Positions 1 to 13,458 are shown, numbered from the stretch's first letter. The stretch is 64,000 bases of DNA from Kiritimatiellia bacterium (GCA_012103575.1 WLWN01000001.1:1317792-1381791), one strand, 5' to 3'. Numbers and translations are program-made. Notes: generated by a model from the letters alone, not told the origin.

Positions 1-1
1 T

Positions 2-2038
<2,037 letters not shown>

Positions 2039-2126
2039 AATGATGGTGGTGCTGACTGTCCCGTATCAATGGTGGTTGACAAAGTCAATTGACTCTCCCT
2101 CTGGGGAAGATGTCTTTGGTCAGAAT

Positions 2127-2156
2127 ATCTCTCACTCTCACCTTCACTTTCACTCT
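2127..2156. repeat. Degenerate hexamer repeat between ligA and yidC
   Basis: In the 124-bp convergent gap a six-base unit of the form CTYTCA is repeated about five times in imperfect tandem. It sits just outside the yidC stop codon. A 12-bp palindrome AGTCAATTGACT lies a little upstream. I see no clear rho-independent terminator. Confidence 0.45.
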
Positions 2157-2162
2157 CGTGAG

Positions 2163-3914
2163 CTACGCCGCTTCCTTAGCCGCTTTTCTTTTTTTATGGA
2201 TTAATTGTTGGGCAATCATGAGAACGTTTTGAGTGGTCCAATAAAGAGCTAATCCCGAAGCAAAGTTATATAAAAAAAATAGCATCATAACCGGCATAAT
2301 TTTCATCATAGTCTGTTGCATTTGCTGCTGCTGAGAATCTCCTGTTCCGGGACTGGACATGGGGGCTACTTTTTGTTGAACAACCATGGTCACGGCCATA
2401 AGGATCGGCAAAATATTTAAGGCATCCCACCCCAGCAAAGGAATCTCAAACCCAAAAGGAATGAGGCGTTCGGGTTCGCTCAGATCTTTAATCCATAAAA
2501 AGCTAGCAAATCTAAGTTCAATGGCGCTGCGTAATACATAGAACAAACCAATAAAGACAGGTATTTGAACAACCATGGGGATGCATCCGCCTAATGGATT
2601 GACCTTATGCTCTTTGTATAAGCGCATGATCTCTTGCTGTTTCTTTTGGGGGCTATCTTTATATTTTTTGTTAAGCTCCTGCATGAACGGGGATAATTCT
2701 TGCATTCGACGCATACTTTCAGTGCCTTTATGCGTAATTGGCCAAAACACAATTTTTATGATAAGGGTTAAAAACATGATGGCCAACCCGTAGTTATAAG
2801 GCCAAATGTGATCGTGAAGGAAATTCAGAGCTGTCAATAGATGTTCACTGACCCATGTTAACCACCCTAAATCCATAATCCGGGATTGGTGCATCTTGAG
2901 CTTTTTTAGTTCCGAAAGCTTCTTGGGGCCGACATAATAAATAAACTCCCGAGAAAAGGGTTCGCGGGCAAGCACCATGGAAGGGAATTCAAGGCTAGCA
3001 GACACTTCATGAAGTGTGCCTGTATCTGACTGTTTGATGGCATAAACCGTACAGTTTTCTGCTCCAGAATCAGGTGTTAATGTTTGAACAAAATATTTAT
3101 TTTTAGCCGCGACCCAGTCGATATGTTTATCAAGTTTTTGGTGGATAACGCCTTCGTTTGAATCCTTTATCCAACCCGATAGTTTCTTTCCCCAATATTT
3201 AACTTTTTCGCCTCCAGGAGAAAGCGTATCTACACCTAATTCCAACTGCCCATATACCGAAGTCCCTTCGAGCTTGTGCATGGACCCCAACTGTACTTTG
3301 TAGGCGGACAAAGGAATAGATCCGGTCTGCTCATTCGATAAAACGTCTTGAACGGTAATGACATAGCCTTTACCCAAGGAAACCTTTCTCTTTAAGCGAA
3401 GTCCTTCAGATGTTTCTTTTTCAAAAAAAACGGTATTTTTATCTGTCTGGATAAGAGTAAAACTATCGTTTTCAGTGCATTCTGGGATCCCTTGGTAAGC
3501 CAGGGCTTTTCGGGAAGTAAAATCCATTTCCAGTGGACTACTATTCTTTTCAATGGTTGACCGATATTTTTTTAATGTTGCGCGAGAAATAGTTCCCCCA
3601 TAAGAAGATACGACCATGTTCAAAACGTCATTTTCCAAGATGGCGGTTTGTTCTGGTTTAAGGATATTCTTGGTTGGGTCTACCTTTTCAACGGTATCTG
3701 TTGGCGGTACCTGGTTCCTTGAAACGGACCTGATTTCAGGCGCAGAAGATGTCACGGTAACTTGATTAGAACCTTTGTTTGAATAGAGGGCTTCAGAAGT
3801 GCTTTCAGTGGGGGGAATTGTCTGGGGCACTCCAAAAAAATGCTCATAAATCTTGGGCCATTGCATCCATAAAAGGAATAAAACAACAACAATAAGCAGA
3901 TCTTTTTTATTCAT
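2163..3914 (-). CDS. yidC: Membrane protein insertase YidC
   Basis: Inserts and folds inner-membrane proteins, alone or with Sec. The 583-residue protein has the Gram-negative layout: an N-terminal transmembrane anchor (LLIVVVLFLLWMQW), a large periplasmic domain to about residue 345, then the conserved membrane core (YNYGLAIMFLTLIIKIVFWP; NPLGGCIPMVVQIPVF; LYWTTQN). It ends in a basic tail, RKAAKEAA. The start overlaps the end of yidD by 8 bp, so the two are translationally coupled within the rpmH-rnpA-yidD-yidC operon. The stop is TAG, one of several conserved genes here that end in TAG. Confidence 0.98.
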   Translation of the reverse strand: MNKKDLLIVVVLFLLWMQWPKIYEHFFGVPQTIPPTESTSEALYSNKGSNQVTVTSSAPEIRSVSRNQVPPTDTVEKVDPTKNILKPEQTAILENDVLNMVVSSYGGTISRATLKKYRSTIEKNSSPLEMDFTSRKALAYQGIPECTENDSFTLIQTDKNTVFFEKETSEGLRLKRKVSLGKGYVITVQDVLSNEQTGSIPLSAYKVQLGSMHKLEGTSVYGQLELGVDTLSPGGEKVKYWGKKLSGWIKDSNEGVIHQKLDKHIDWVAAKNKYFVQTLTPDSGAENCTVYAIKQSDTGTLHEVSASLEFPSMVLAREPFSREFIYYVGPKKLSELKKLKMHQSRIMDLGWLTWVSEHLLTALNFLHDHIWPYNYGLAIMFLTLIIKIVFWPITHKGTESMRRMQELSPFMQELNKKYKDSPQKKQQEIMRLYKEHKVNPLGGCIPMVVQIPVFIGLFYVLRSAIELRFASFLWIKDLSEPERLIPFGFEIPLLGWDALNILPILMAVTMVVQQKVAPMSSPGTGDSQQQQMQQTMMKIMPVMMLFFLYNFASGLALYWTTQNVLMIAQQLIHKKRKAAKEAA

Positions 3915-4203
3915 GACCCTGGACTCTCAGTACGGGACAGCAGATATTTGATGCGAGTCTGATCTCTGTCTTTTGCTCTTTGACCTCTGAATGTTCCGGC
4001 ACTAAATCTACTCCACCCCGACAAAAAGGATGGCATTTACAAAGTCGCTTTACCCCCAACCAAGCCCCACGCCGTACCCCATATTCCTCAATGGCTTCTA
4101 TACAATATGCAGAACAAGTGGGATAAAATCGGCAACAAGGTCCCCATACTATAGAGAGTGTGCATTTATAGATTTTGAGAGCTGAAATAACGATTCTTTT
4201 CAT
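3907..4203 (-). CDS. yidD: Membrane protein insertion efficiency factor YidD
   Basis: Small membrane-associated helper of YidC-dependent insertion. The 98-residue protein shows the family signature: a short amphipathic N-terminus, then CRFYPTCSAYCIEAIEEYG and GVKRLCKCHPFCRGGVD with the conserved cysteines. The tail after VPEH is longer and less conserved than usual. It overlaps rnpA by 4 bp upstream and yidC by 8 bp downstream. Confidence 0.97.
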   Translation of the reverse strand: MKRIVISALKIYKCTLSIVWGPCCRFYPTCSAYCIEAIEEYGVRRGAWLGVKRLCKCHPFCRGGVDLVPEHSEVKEQKTEIRLASNICCPVLRVQGHE

Positions 4204-4577
4204 AATTTTTCTTTACCTAACTGAATGCCAGCCTTTTGAACCAAACCTAAAAACTCTTTCACCACTTCATTCCAAGGAGCCTGATCAAGGCCCCTACGGG
4301 CAACCAAGACTACGTCATAAGAACCCGAAAGTTTGTAGCGATTCTGACGAAATATTTCTCGCAACCGACGCTTGGCTCGTCCTCGAATAACAGCCCCTCC
4401 AACACGTCGACTGGCTGCAGCACCGACCCTTAAAGAAGCCCCGTCTCCTTCCCGAAGCCATAAAACCATATAGCGTCCTACCCAGCGTCTACCTTGCTGG
4501 TAGGTGTCCTGGAATAATGATGACCGAGTAAGTCGTTGGCGACGGGATAAGCCCTGGTCTGGAACTGCCTTGACCAT
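4200..4577 (-). CDS. rnpA: Ribonuclease P protein component RnpA
   Basis: Protein subunit of RNase P, which matures tRNA 5' ends. The 125-residue length is normal. The RNA-binding signature GGAVIRGRAKRRLREIFR is present, as is the N-terminal LTRSSLFQDTYQQGRR stretch typical of the family. The rpmH stop and rnpA start share one base (TAATG), and the rnpA end overlaps the yidD start by 4 bp, so the operon is tightly coupled. Confidence 0.97.
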   Translation of the reverse strand: MVKAVPDQGLSRRQRLTRSSLFQDTYQQGRRWVGRYMVLWLREGDGASLRVGAAASRRVGGAVIRGRAKRRLREIFRQNRYKLSGSYDVVLVARRGLDQAPWNEVVKEFLGLVQKAGIQLGKEKL

Positions 4578-4738
4578 TATTCATAAACCCTAAAGTGTTT
4601 CTGCACGGCTAGTTCTGTACGCCTTTTTCTTCGACGTCGTTGCAAAATTTTTCGACCATTTCGAGTGGCCATACGGCTTCGAAATCCATGCTTTCTCTTA
4701 CGTTTTATTTTCGAAGGTTGATATGTACGTTTTGTCAT
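4577..4738 (-). CDS. rpmH: 50S ribosomal protein L34
   Basis: Short 53-residue gene found by reading the minus strand upstream of rnpA. The translation begins [19 protein letters not shown] and continues with [13 protein letters not shown] and an Arg/Lys-rich stretch, which is diagnostic of L34. The conserved rpmH-rnpA order confirms it. The stop TAA overlaps the rnpA ATG by one base. No dnaA or origin is seen next to it, so the classical origin context is absent here. Confidence 0.97.
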   Translation of the reverse strand: MTKRTYQPSKIKRKRKHGFRSRMATRNGRKILQRRRRKRRTELAVQKHFRVYE

Positions 4739-4799
4739 GTTTTATCTTTCCTTATAAAATGAAGGGTCACACGGTACCAATTTTTACTATGAAGTCAAT

Positions 4800-4831
4800 A
4801 CTGGATGCTGGACGAATAACTGGATGCTGGA
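4800..4831. repeat. Direct repeat upstream of rpmH
   Basis: Two copies of ACTGGATGCTGGA, 19 bp apart start to start, lie in the 137-bp gap between the methyltransferase gene and rpmH. Inside each copy a seven-base unit is evident, resembling the heptamer repeats found elsewhere in this window. The gap must also contain the rpmH operon promoter, but I could not assign -35/-10 boxes with confidence. Confidence 0.5.
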
Positions 4832-4875
4832 TAAACTAAGAAAGAACCCCTTTTAGGTTCCCAGCATTCTCGCAT

Positions 4876-5718
4876 CTAAAACGGTGTTGCTGTCCCTATT
4901 TTTGTATTGATTGTAGCCTCGGCAATAGAACGACCATCGATCAATACAGGAATTTTACGACTTCTCCACATGTGTCGTTGCGCTCTAGCTACGAGGGTAT
5001 ACCCTTTTGTAAAAAAGAACAACAGATCCAGTTTTGATGCTACCCAATAAAGGGGATAGGTGACAGAATGGATGCGATACATTCTATCGATCGAGGGTGG
5101 ATTTGGCTCATCTGAATCATGGTCAAGGTCTCTGGACGTTACAATCAGACTCACTAACGTATGAACAAACTCGACAAAAAAGCGTGAATAGCTACGGACT
5201 TCATGTACGTCAAATCCATCTTTTAAAAGGTCAAATAAATGTCGGGCTGTATATCCCTTTTCTTCAATAAACCCGAATAATCTTCTTAATAGACGAATCA
5301 AAGACAGTTGCTTTGCATGAGCCGTTACAATAACAAGTTGACCGTCAGACTTCAATATACGATGACATTCAGTTATGAAAAAGGGCACATTACTAATTCG
5401 GGACATACGATCTGCAACAACAATCACATCGAAACATGCATCTTCAAAGGGGAGTTTATCCTCTTGGATCTGTTGGACGGTTCCGCCGATGAGATGCTCT
5501 AGATCCTTGATATTTTTTGCCGAAAAGTCCGCATGGGCCCATGCCCCCTGTTGCTGATGAACATGATAGCTTAAACCACTATCAAGGCCTCCAATCTCAA
5601 GACCTTTTTGATCCGACAAGATGACGACTTCAGATAAAATCTGACGGCGCTTTTCTCGGGTCATCCATGCTTTTTCAAACAGTAAAAGATGTGATTTAGA
5701 TTTAATGTCTATACCCAT
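4876..5718 (-). CDS. Class I SAM-dependent methyltransferase
   Basis: A 280-residue protein of the Methyltransf_11 type. Motif I is GLEIGGLDSG near residue 40 (slightly atypical for the G-x-G-x-G loop). It is followed by the acidic strand DACFDVIVVADRMSRISN and the post-motif ECHRILKSDGQLVIV. The central region (LIRLLRRLFGFIEEKGYTARHLFDLLKDGF) resembles polysaccharide- or lipid-linked methyltransferases. The substrate is unknown. It starts 17 bp inside the end of the broken lytic transglycosylase frame, so the two may have been co-transcribed. Confidence 0.8.
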   Translation of the reverse strand: MGIDIKSKSHLLLFEKAWMTREKRRQILSEVVILSDQKGLEIGGLDSGLSYHVHQQQGAWAHADFSAKNIKDLEHLIGGTVQQIQEDKLPFEDACFDVIVVADRMSRISNVPFFITECHRILKSDGQLVIVTAHAKQLSLIRLLRRLFGFIEEKGYTARHLFDLLKDGFDVHEVRSYSRFFVEFVHTLVSLIVTSRDLDHDSDEPNPPSIDRMYRIHSVTYPLYWVASKLDLLFFFTKGYTLVARAQRHMWRSRKIPVLIDGRSIAEATINTKIGTATPF

Positions 5719-6028
5719 TTTCTCGTTTTACGGGAAAGATTCTATTACGCGTATTAGGCATTTCGCGGTCCAAATACAGGTCATGCAAGGCGATGATTCT
5801 TTCCGCATAATTTTGAGTGTGAGCAGACAGGTTTTTCACCTTGAAACTCGCCTTCGACAACGTTTGTGGACCTGCATTGTAACAAGCTAATATGAGCATC
5901 CTCTCGTCATCTTTCCAGAGATCTTTATAGCGTAAAAGATAAAGATTGTAGCTCAACCAAATAACGTTTGCCAACCCGTTTATTGATTTCCGGATCAAAA
6001 GCTTTATCAAAAGACAGGACATTTCCAT
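5702..6028 (-). pseudogene. Lytic transglycosylase, C-terminal frame
   Basis: Downstream reading frame of a split SLT-type peptidoglycan lytic transglycosylase. It carries LLRYKDLWKDDERMLILACYNAGP, including the conserved AYNAGP-like motif (here CYNAGP). Only the part after the frameshift near 5935-5950 is homologous; the first residues of this frame are antisense noise. Confidence 0.7.
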
Positions 6029-6407
6029 ATAACTTTTTAGACATTTGGTTCCATGTAGCTTTTCTAATTTGCATCAAGCCTCGCTCACCAACGTTCCCCA
6101 CTCGCAGGGGATTTCCGGCTGATTCGACTTGTATAATTGCGTCAACTAACAAGTCTGAAATTCGACGTGTATCTATTTCTTTAACGTTGGAACGATGCTC
6201 GTTAAATATTAATACATGTTGGTCTTTACTTAACGTCTCATCGGACTTTTTGAAAGATAAAATAATCTGTATACTTAAAGCCGTCCCCCCTAGAAACAGA
6301 ATAAAACCCCACGTTATTTTTTCACTTGTTGATAAAGCAAACATGCTGCACGTTTTTTTTTGACCCCGATCATGTGCGCAAGCCACGTCATTTTGCAAGC
6401 GCCTCAA
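5925..6407 (-). pseudogene. Lytic transglycosylase, N-terminal frame
   Basis: Cleaves peptidoglycan glycan strands in intact relatives. This 160-residue frame has a membrane anchor near residues 32-50 (ITWGFILFLGGTALSIQIIL) and then the SLT core: catalytic Glu in IIQVESAGNPLRVGNVGERGLMQI and DPEINKRVGKRYL. Homology then passes into the next frame (LLRYKDLWKDDERM), so a single indel near 5935-5950 separates the two halves. It is either a pseudogene or a base-call error. It is divergent from the phosphatase gene at 6497. Confidence 0.75.
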
Positions 6408-6496
6408 ATTAACGGATTTTTTTTATTGCTTTACAGCGTTGCATGTCCTTAATTGCAAAAGGAAAGAATTAGATCCCTTTTTTTGTTAAAAATCTT

Positions 6497-8521
6497 ATGA
6501 CTGTGTCAGAACTTCAATCCCAAAAAATGTCTGACAAACGTTTGCCTCTTTTTATGTCACCCGCTCAATGGCCTTTTTCTGTCAAGATTTCCGCGCACAT
6601 TATCAGCATGATTCTTCTCACAGGCATTCTTATTACAGTGGTGCTCGCTTTTCAGTATAGAAAGGAAATCTATCGTCGACAATACAATGCTTCCTTTTCG
6701 GCTTATATAACGATGGTCAATTATTTAAGCAACCATTATAAATCTAATAACCATCAATTTCTTGTCGAAGGTATAGACCGTATCCTAAATAAAAAATTTA
6801 TCGGCGTTCAAGATATCGGCGACGAACTTATTACCTATCAGCCTTCCCATCTCATCCTTTATAACGATCAGGGACACGTATTGTATGAATATAAACAAGG
6901 GGCCCCGGGAAAACCAGCTGAAAATAAGCCTCCCAACATCCTTCCCCGAAAATACCAGAAAGAGTATGACAAAATAAGCGAAGTGATTCATGGTGAGGGA
7001 CCGATCTATTTAGGCAATCAGCCTATTGGGTTTCTAAAAGCCGAGTTCCCCGCAAAAATTGAGATAGAAATCATATCTCTATACAAAAAATCAGTTGGCA
7101 TTATGATATTCGTTATTATGATTGCTGTACTTTTTTCCCTACCCTTTGCACGCCATACGCTCAAACCCATTACCGCTTTAAGGCAAGCGGCCCGAAGCAT
7201 TCGTCGAGGAGATTTGAGTTTACAAGTTCCCGTGACCTCTGAGGATGAAATTGGGGAATTAACCACTACATTTAATAAAATGGTTACGACACTATCAAAA
7301 CGGATTACCAATATACACACGATGGAAGAATACACGGTACGTATCAGCCGCGAACTCCATAAAGAACGGTTATTTGAGTTAATGGCTAATCTCTTTTCGC
7401 GCATGTCGGGATGTCAATCATTCCGTTTTTATCTGTATAGTGAAGAAAAACATGATCTTCTCGTTTGTTCTCAACGCCACGATGAAGAACTTCCTCCTCC
7501 CGATCAAGACATGTTGGCACAATTGGCCTTACAAGAAAGATGGTCTGTGTTTCTAAAACCCAATGGGAACATGAATAGTGAACCCGATGATGTCATTGAA
7601 CTCGCCATTCCCTTATTATCGGGCCAGAATCGTATTGGTGTGATTCGTTTAGGCCCTCAACCTGAACAGATTTTTTATGATGATGAAGCGATCACATTAC
7701 TTCAAACATTAGCTCAACATGCATCGATTTCTATCGATAACGCGCAGCTGTACGAGCAACTCGCTGAAAAGGGACGTATCGAGCAAGAGATGTCATTAGC
7801 CAAGGAAATCCAAAAAAACATGTTACCCACGCATGTCCCATCGCTTCCTGGATATGATGTATATGGAGGAAGCACCCCTGCATTTGAAGTGGGGGGTGAT
7901 TATTACGACTATGTTATGACCGCTAAACATCATTGGCACTTTATTATCGGAGATGTTTCCGGTAAAGGAGTCCCGGCCGCACTCATTATGAGCATTGTTC
8001 GTTCTTTATTTCATACCTACGTCGAATTTGAGTCCTCCCCACAAAAGATCCTAAAGCTAGTCAACAAAAGCATTTCTAGAGATATGGAACCGGAAATGTT
8101 TGTTACCGTTGCCACATTGGATTTAGATCCAAAAGCCCACACGATAAAAATAGCCCGAGCTGGTCACGAACCGGTTCTCATGCTAAACGCAGCAAGAGAA
8201 ATAAAGCGTCTAGGACCCGCAGGCGCTGCCGTGGGTATGTTGGAAGTTTCTGTCTTTGATCATTTGTTGGAGGAAACCAAATATAAGCTAAAACCCTATG
8301 ATACCTTATTACTTTTCACCGATGGGATCACAGAAACTCAAAACGAACATGATGAAGAATTTGGGCTTGAACGGTTGGAGCACGTATTAAAAGAAAACAG
8401 CCATCTTAAAGCCCAAGAACTTTACGAGAAAGTCGTAAAAACACTTTCTGACTTTAGAGGGGATATCCCTCAAAATGATGATATAACCCTGCTTATACTA
8501 AAACGAAATGGGTCGTCATAA
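6497..8521 (+). CDS. HAMP-GAF-PP2C (SpoIIE/RsbU-type) serine phosphatase
   Basis: Membrane-bound sensor phosphatase of the partner-switching type, 674 residues. Two transmembrane helices (about 29-55 and 197-220) flank an extracytoplasmic sensor segment. They are followed by a HAMP linker (LKPITALRQAARSIRRGDLS to about 268), a GAF-like domain (about 285-430) and a C-terminal PP2C domain. Metal-binding and catalytic motifs are visible: FEVGGDYYDY, IGDVSGKGVPAALIMS, LLLFTDGITETQ and DDITLLIL. In relatives it dephosphorylates an anti-sigma antagonist; no such partner gene is adjacent. A divergent promoter region of about 90 bp separates it from the transglycosylase. Confidence 0.92.
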   Translation: MTVSELQSQKMSDKRLPLFMSPAQWPFSVKISAHIISMILLTGILITVVLAFQYRKEIYRRQYNASFSAYITMVNYLSNHYKSNNHQFLVEGIDRILNKKFIGVQDIGDELITYQPSHLILYNDQGHVLYEYKQGAPGKPAENKPPNILPRKYQKEYDKISEVIHGEGPIYLGNQPIGFLKAEFPAKIEIEIISLYKKSVGIMIFVIMIAVLFSLPFARHTLKPITALRQAARSIRRGDLSLQVPVTSEDEIGELTTTFNKMVTTLSKRITNIHTMEEYTVRISRELHKERLFELMANLFSRMSGCQSFRFYLYSEEKHDLLVCSQRHDEELPPPDQDMLAQLALQERWSVFLKPNGNMNSEPDDVIELAIPLLSGQNRIGVIRLGPQPEQIFYDDEAITLLQTLAQHASISIDNAQLYEQLAEKGRIEQEMSLAKEIQKNMLPTHVPSLPGYDVYGGSTPAFEVGGDYYDYVMTAKHHWHFIIGDVSGKGVPAALIMSIVRSLFHTYVEFESSPQKILKLVNKSISRDMEPEMFVTVATLDLDPKAHTIKIARAGHEPVLMLNAAREIKRLGPAGAAVGMLEVSVFDHLLEETKYKLKPYDTLLLFTDGITETQNEHDEEFGLERLEHVLKENSHLKAQELYEKVVKTLSDFRGDIPQNDDITLLILKRNGSS

Positions 8522-8537
8522 GCTTCTAAAAATTCGT

Positions 8538-11003
8538 CTATGCTTTCTTTTCACGATGGGCCCATAGCATAACCGGTGTTGCTACAAAAACAGAAGAATA
8601 GGTACCCACCAAAATGCCTATAAATAAGGCGAGCGCAAAATCATGGATGGCCCCACCTCCGAATACTAATAACATGATAACCGTTAATAGGGTGGTAATA
8701 GATGTCAACAGCGTTCGGCTTAAGATTTGATTGAGACTTATATTCGAAATTTCTGAACGGCTTTTCCCGCGAATCAAGCTTAGATTTTCACGGATACGAT
8801 CAAAAACAACAATGGTGTCATTAACCGAATATCCTACAACCGTTAGCAATGCAGCAATAATCGGGAGGCTAAGTTGATGACCCAGCAACGAATAGATACC
8901 CACTGTAATCAATATATCATGAACTAAGGCGATGATCGAGCCCAAAGCAAAGGAGAACTCAAATCGAAATGAAATATAAATAATAATTCCTATCAATGCC
9001 CAAATAATCGCCCAAACACCTTTTTTGCGAAGTTCACTGCCTACCTGAGCGCCGACACTATCTTCTTGAATCACTTTAAATCCACTACTAGCAAATTCAG
9101 ATTCCAACGTCTTTTTAACGACCTTTCCCTGTTCAAAAGCTACTTTCACATCTACCGATTCTTTGATGTTTCCCTGGGCGTCAGGCGCTAACTCTCTATT
9201 ATATTGGATAAAAGCTTCTTTGATGCCTGCCTGCATCAAACTAGCCCGTATGGTTTCTACAGGTTGACGTGTGTCAAATTTAAATGAAACGGAATCTCCT
9301 CCTGTAAAATCTACACCAAAATTCTCTTTTCCCTTGGAGATAAACACGGTCCATGTCGCGATAATCAAGACGATGGAAACAATACCCGCTACCATTTTCT
9401 TTCCAAGAAAATCTATATTCGATCCCTTAATAAACGAAAGCATGTTAAGTTTTTGGAGAGAGGTTGATGAGATAAGCCCATCAAAAAATAACCGGGTTAT
9501 CACCAAAGCGGTATACATACTCACCAGAATACCTGCACTTAAAGTAATCGCAAATCCACGAATGGGTCCTGACCCTTGCCAAAACAGAATAATGGCCGTT
9601 AGCAACGTAGTGATGTTCGCATCAAAGATAGTGCTAAACACTTTGCCATATCCTGCTGATACGGCACTCCCAAACCGTTTACCCACCTTTTGTTCCTCTC
9701 GTATACGTTCAAAAATAAGCACATTTGCATCCACAGCCATCCCAATGGTTAAGATAAGCCCAGCTACACCAGGAAGGGTTAATGTAGGCAACCCTGTAGC
9801 CCCCCCTCCGCCGCCGCCTGAACTCGTAAAGAGGCTTAGGAAACCAGCGGCAACCATCATTCCGAGGGGAATCAAAATTATGTCTAAAAGGAGGGCTAGA
9901 TTTGCAACAAGACCCGCTAACATATAATAAACCAACATAAAGATGAGTACAGTAACACCCCCGTAGATAGCTGCGCGTTTTCCACTGTCAATGGAATCGC
10001 GGCCTAGCGTTGGATCAACCACTCGTTCCTCGAGAACTTTAATAGGGGCTGGCAACGCACCTGCGCGAAGAACAACGGCTAATTCTTGGGCTTCCGCAAA
10101 ACTGAAGCTGCCTTCAATAATCGCTTGCCCTCCATAGATGGCTTGACGAATAAAGGGAGCTGAATAAAGGGTTTGATCTAATACAACGCCTAAATAACGT
10201 CTGCCATCTAAACTAGGATTTTTTTGACCACCGGGCGCATAATCCTCGGTTACTTGTTCAAATTTTTTAGCGCCCTTACTGTCAAACGTTAACGAAACGA
10301 TCGGCTGACCCATTTCACGATAATCCACGCTCGCTGTTTTTAACCGATCCCCCGTTAGCTCACGTCGACGACTGACAAAATAAGGTTTGTAAACGGTTTG
10401 ACCCCGTTTTCCTTCTTTGGAGAGCATAAATTCATATGTTGGCGGAGCTTCAAACGATCGAAGACGCTCTTTAAGCTCTTTTTCGGTAACGCCTTCTGGA
10501 ACTAAAGCAGGATCCCGTTTGTAGTAAGACTGTTTTTCTAGTTGGGCATTAAAGTTTTTCTCATCTAAAGAAATAATTTTATACCCAGTCGGCACTAACG
10601 CTTCTTGAAATAAGGCATCCACTAAGGAATCATTATCGGGGTGCACCATACGAAATTCTAAAAAGGCTGGCCGTTTGATAATCTTTTCAGCACGTTCATG
10701 ATCCTCTTCTTTAAGTCCTGGTATTTGTACAACAATCCGTTGACTTTTGGGTTCTGGATAAATAATAGGTTCTTCGACACCCAGTTCATCAATACGGTTA
10801 CGGATCACTTCTAAAGCGCGATCTGAAGCATCTTCCTTGGCATCTTCACTAAGGTCCGAGGTATCGACCTCCAACAGAAAACTCGTGCCTCCTTGCAAAT
10901 CGAGACCTAACTTAATTTTGTCGCCCAATGGCAAAACAAGCCCTAATGACCAGGCGGTTAGAGCAATCAATATTAACCATTTCCAAACGTATTTTTTATT
11001 CAT
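8538..11003 (-). CDS. secDF: Protein translocase subunit SecDF (fused)
   Basis: Uses the proton-motive force to finish Sec-dependent export. The 821-residue protein fuses SecD and SecF. The SecD half has the N-terminal helix, LGLDLQGGTSFLLEVD, the P1 periplasmic domain and membrane motif DANVLIFERIREE. A Gly-rich insert (SSGGGGGGATG) follows the first SecD helices. The SecF half begins near residue 510 with NFGVDFTGGDSVSF and has SVNDTIVVFDRIREN. Order tgt-yajC-secDF on the minus strand matches the widely conserved operon. The stop is TAG, with a second in-frame TAG three codons later. Confidence 0.97.
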   Translation of the reverse strand: MNKKYVWKWLILIALTAWSLGLVLPLGDKIKLGLDLQGGTSFLLEVDTSDLSEDAKEDASDRALEVIRNRIDELGVEEPIIYPEPKSQRIVVQIPGLKEEDHERAEKIIKRPAFLEFRMVHPDNDSLVDALFQEALVPTGYKIISLDEKNFNAQLEKQSYYKRDPALVPEGVTEKELKERLRSFEAPPTYEFMLSKEGKRGQTVYKPYFVSRRRELTGDRLKTASVDYREMGQPIVSLTFDSKGAKKFEQVTEDYAPGGQKNPSLDGRRYLGVVLDQTLYSAPFIRQAIYGGQAIIEGSFSFAEAQELAVVLRAGALPAPIKVLEERVVDPTLGRDSIDSGKRAAIYGGVTVLIFMLVYYMLAGLVANLALLLDIILIPLGMMVAAGFLSLFTSSGGGGGGATGLPTLTLPGVAGLILTIGMAVDANVLIFERIREEQKVGKRFGSAVSAGYGKVFSTIFDANITTLLTAIILFWQGSGPIRGFAITLSAGILVSMYTALVITRLFFDGLISSTSLQKLNMLSFIKGSNIDFLGKKMVAGIVSIVLIIATWTVFISKGKENFGVDFTGGDSVSFKFDTRQPVETIRASLMQAGIKEAFIQYNRELAPDAQGNIKESVDVKVAFEQGKVVKKTLESEFASSGFKVIQEDSVGAQVGSELRKKGVWAIIWALIGIIIYISFRFEFSFALGSIIALVHDILITVGIYSLLGHQLSLPIIAALLTVVGYSVNDTIVVFDRIRENLSLIRGKSRSEISNISLNQILSRTLLTSITTLLTVIMLLVFGGGAIHDFALALFIGILVGTYSSVFVATPVMLWAHREKKA

Positions 11004-11031
11004 ATCCTTTACCTTAAACCATCAAACCTAA

Positions 11032-11385
11032 CTATTTATTTCGAGACGTTTCATCGGGCGTTTCATCTTTATCCAAGACTTGAGTAACGGCTCCCCTGCT
11101 GACTTCAATCTTAACTTTATCAGCTACCTTAATCGTAAATGTTTTATCTTTAACATTGGCAATCGACCCGATGATCCCACCACTAAAAACGACGCGATCA
11201 CCCGTTTTAATAGCTTTCAATAGGGACCGTCGCTCTTTTTCTTTTCGTTGTTGGGGACGGAACAAGATGAAATACATAATCGCAAACATAATGGCGACCC
11301 ATCCTAACATGAACCCTGGGCCCTTGGTTGTGCCGCCTTCTCCGGGAGAAGCGGCCATCGCAAACGTGATTAAATCAACTAGCAT
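11032..11385 (-). CDS. yajC: Preprotein translocase subunit YajC
   Basis: Single-pass inner-membrane partner of SecDF. The 117-residue protein has one transmembrane helix (MLGWVAIMFAIMYFILF) followed by the signature RPQQRKEKERR and the cytoplasmic segment TGDRVVFSGGIIGSI. Its charged C-terminus ends DETPDETSRNK. It lies 28 bp upstream of secDF and 52 bp downstream of tgt. Confidence 0.96.
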   Translation of the reverse strand: MLVDLITFAMAASPGEGGTTKGPGFMLGWVAIMFAIMYFILFRPQQRKEKERRSLLKAIKTGDRVVFSGGIIGSIANVKDKTFTIKVADKVKIEVSRGAVTQVLDKDETPDETSRNK

Positions 11386-11437
11386 AATATCTCTATCTCC
11401 TTGCTAAAAACTTTGGAAATCATCAGATTTCTTTTTC

Positions 11438-12948
<1,511 letters not shown>

Positions 12949-13458
12949 ATGAAGCGTGTCTTTATGCAATGGGTTGTTTGGGTGTTTTCGGTTGCCCCTC
13001 TTTTATGGTTAAGTTCAGGTGTGGTCTATGGCGCCGCTGAACCACTCCCTTCTGGTGTTGTTCTGGACCGGTTTGCAGATGTACCCGTTGATATAGCCAC
13101 TGGTGATCTCAAGTATTATCCATCTCCCGATCTGTTTGTTAAATCCCGTGGATTGAATCTGGAGGTCGTTCGCAATTATAGCAGTCAACGTTCGCTGAAT
13201 GGAATGTTCGGATATGGATGGAACTGGAAACATGGCGACCAACTGATCTTTAAAGCCAATGGGGTGGTTGAAGTTATTACCGAACACACGATTCTGACCG
13301 CGTGGAAAGATCAAAATATAGTCGATCGTTGGGCCCAACATTGCGGGAACCGTTATAGATGGGAAAAAGAATCTAATGCGACAGGACCTATGGATGGAGC
13401 TACAGCATGGGCACCTCATGTGGGTAATGGCATCCCGCCGTTAGAGGCTTGGGGTTAG
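12949..13458 (+). pseudogene. RHS/YD-repeat secreted protein, fragment 1 (N-terminus)
   Basis: First part of a large secreted RHS protein. It starts with a Sec signal peptide (MKRVFMQWVVWVF... ending near VVYGAAEP) and continues with a DUF6531-like RHS entry region (FADVPVDIATGDLKYY, VVRNYSSQRSLNGMFGYGWN). The frame ends at a TAG (13456-13458) but continues without a frame change into the next fragment, so this is an in-frame nonsense codon inside one gene of about 1,530 codons. Confidence 0.75.

Noticed and set aside
4577..4875. Replication origin next to rpmH
   Set aside because: rpmH often lies near dnaA/oriC, but no dnaA gene, DnaA-box cluster or AT-rich unwinding element is visible; only a 13-bp direct repeat.
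9271..9927. 218-codon plus-strand frame opposite secDF
   Set aside because: It is the antisense shadow of a conserved membrane-protein gene: low-complexity proline run, no motif, no start signal.
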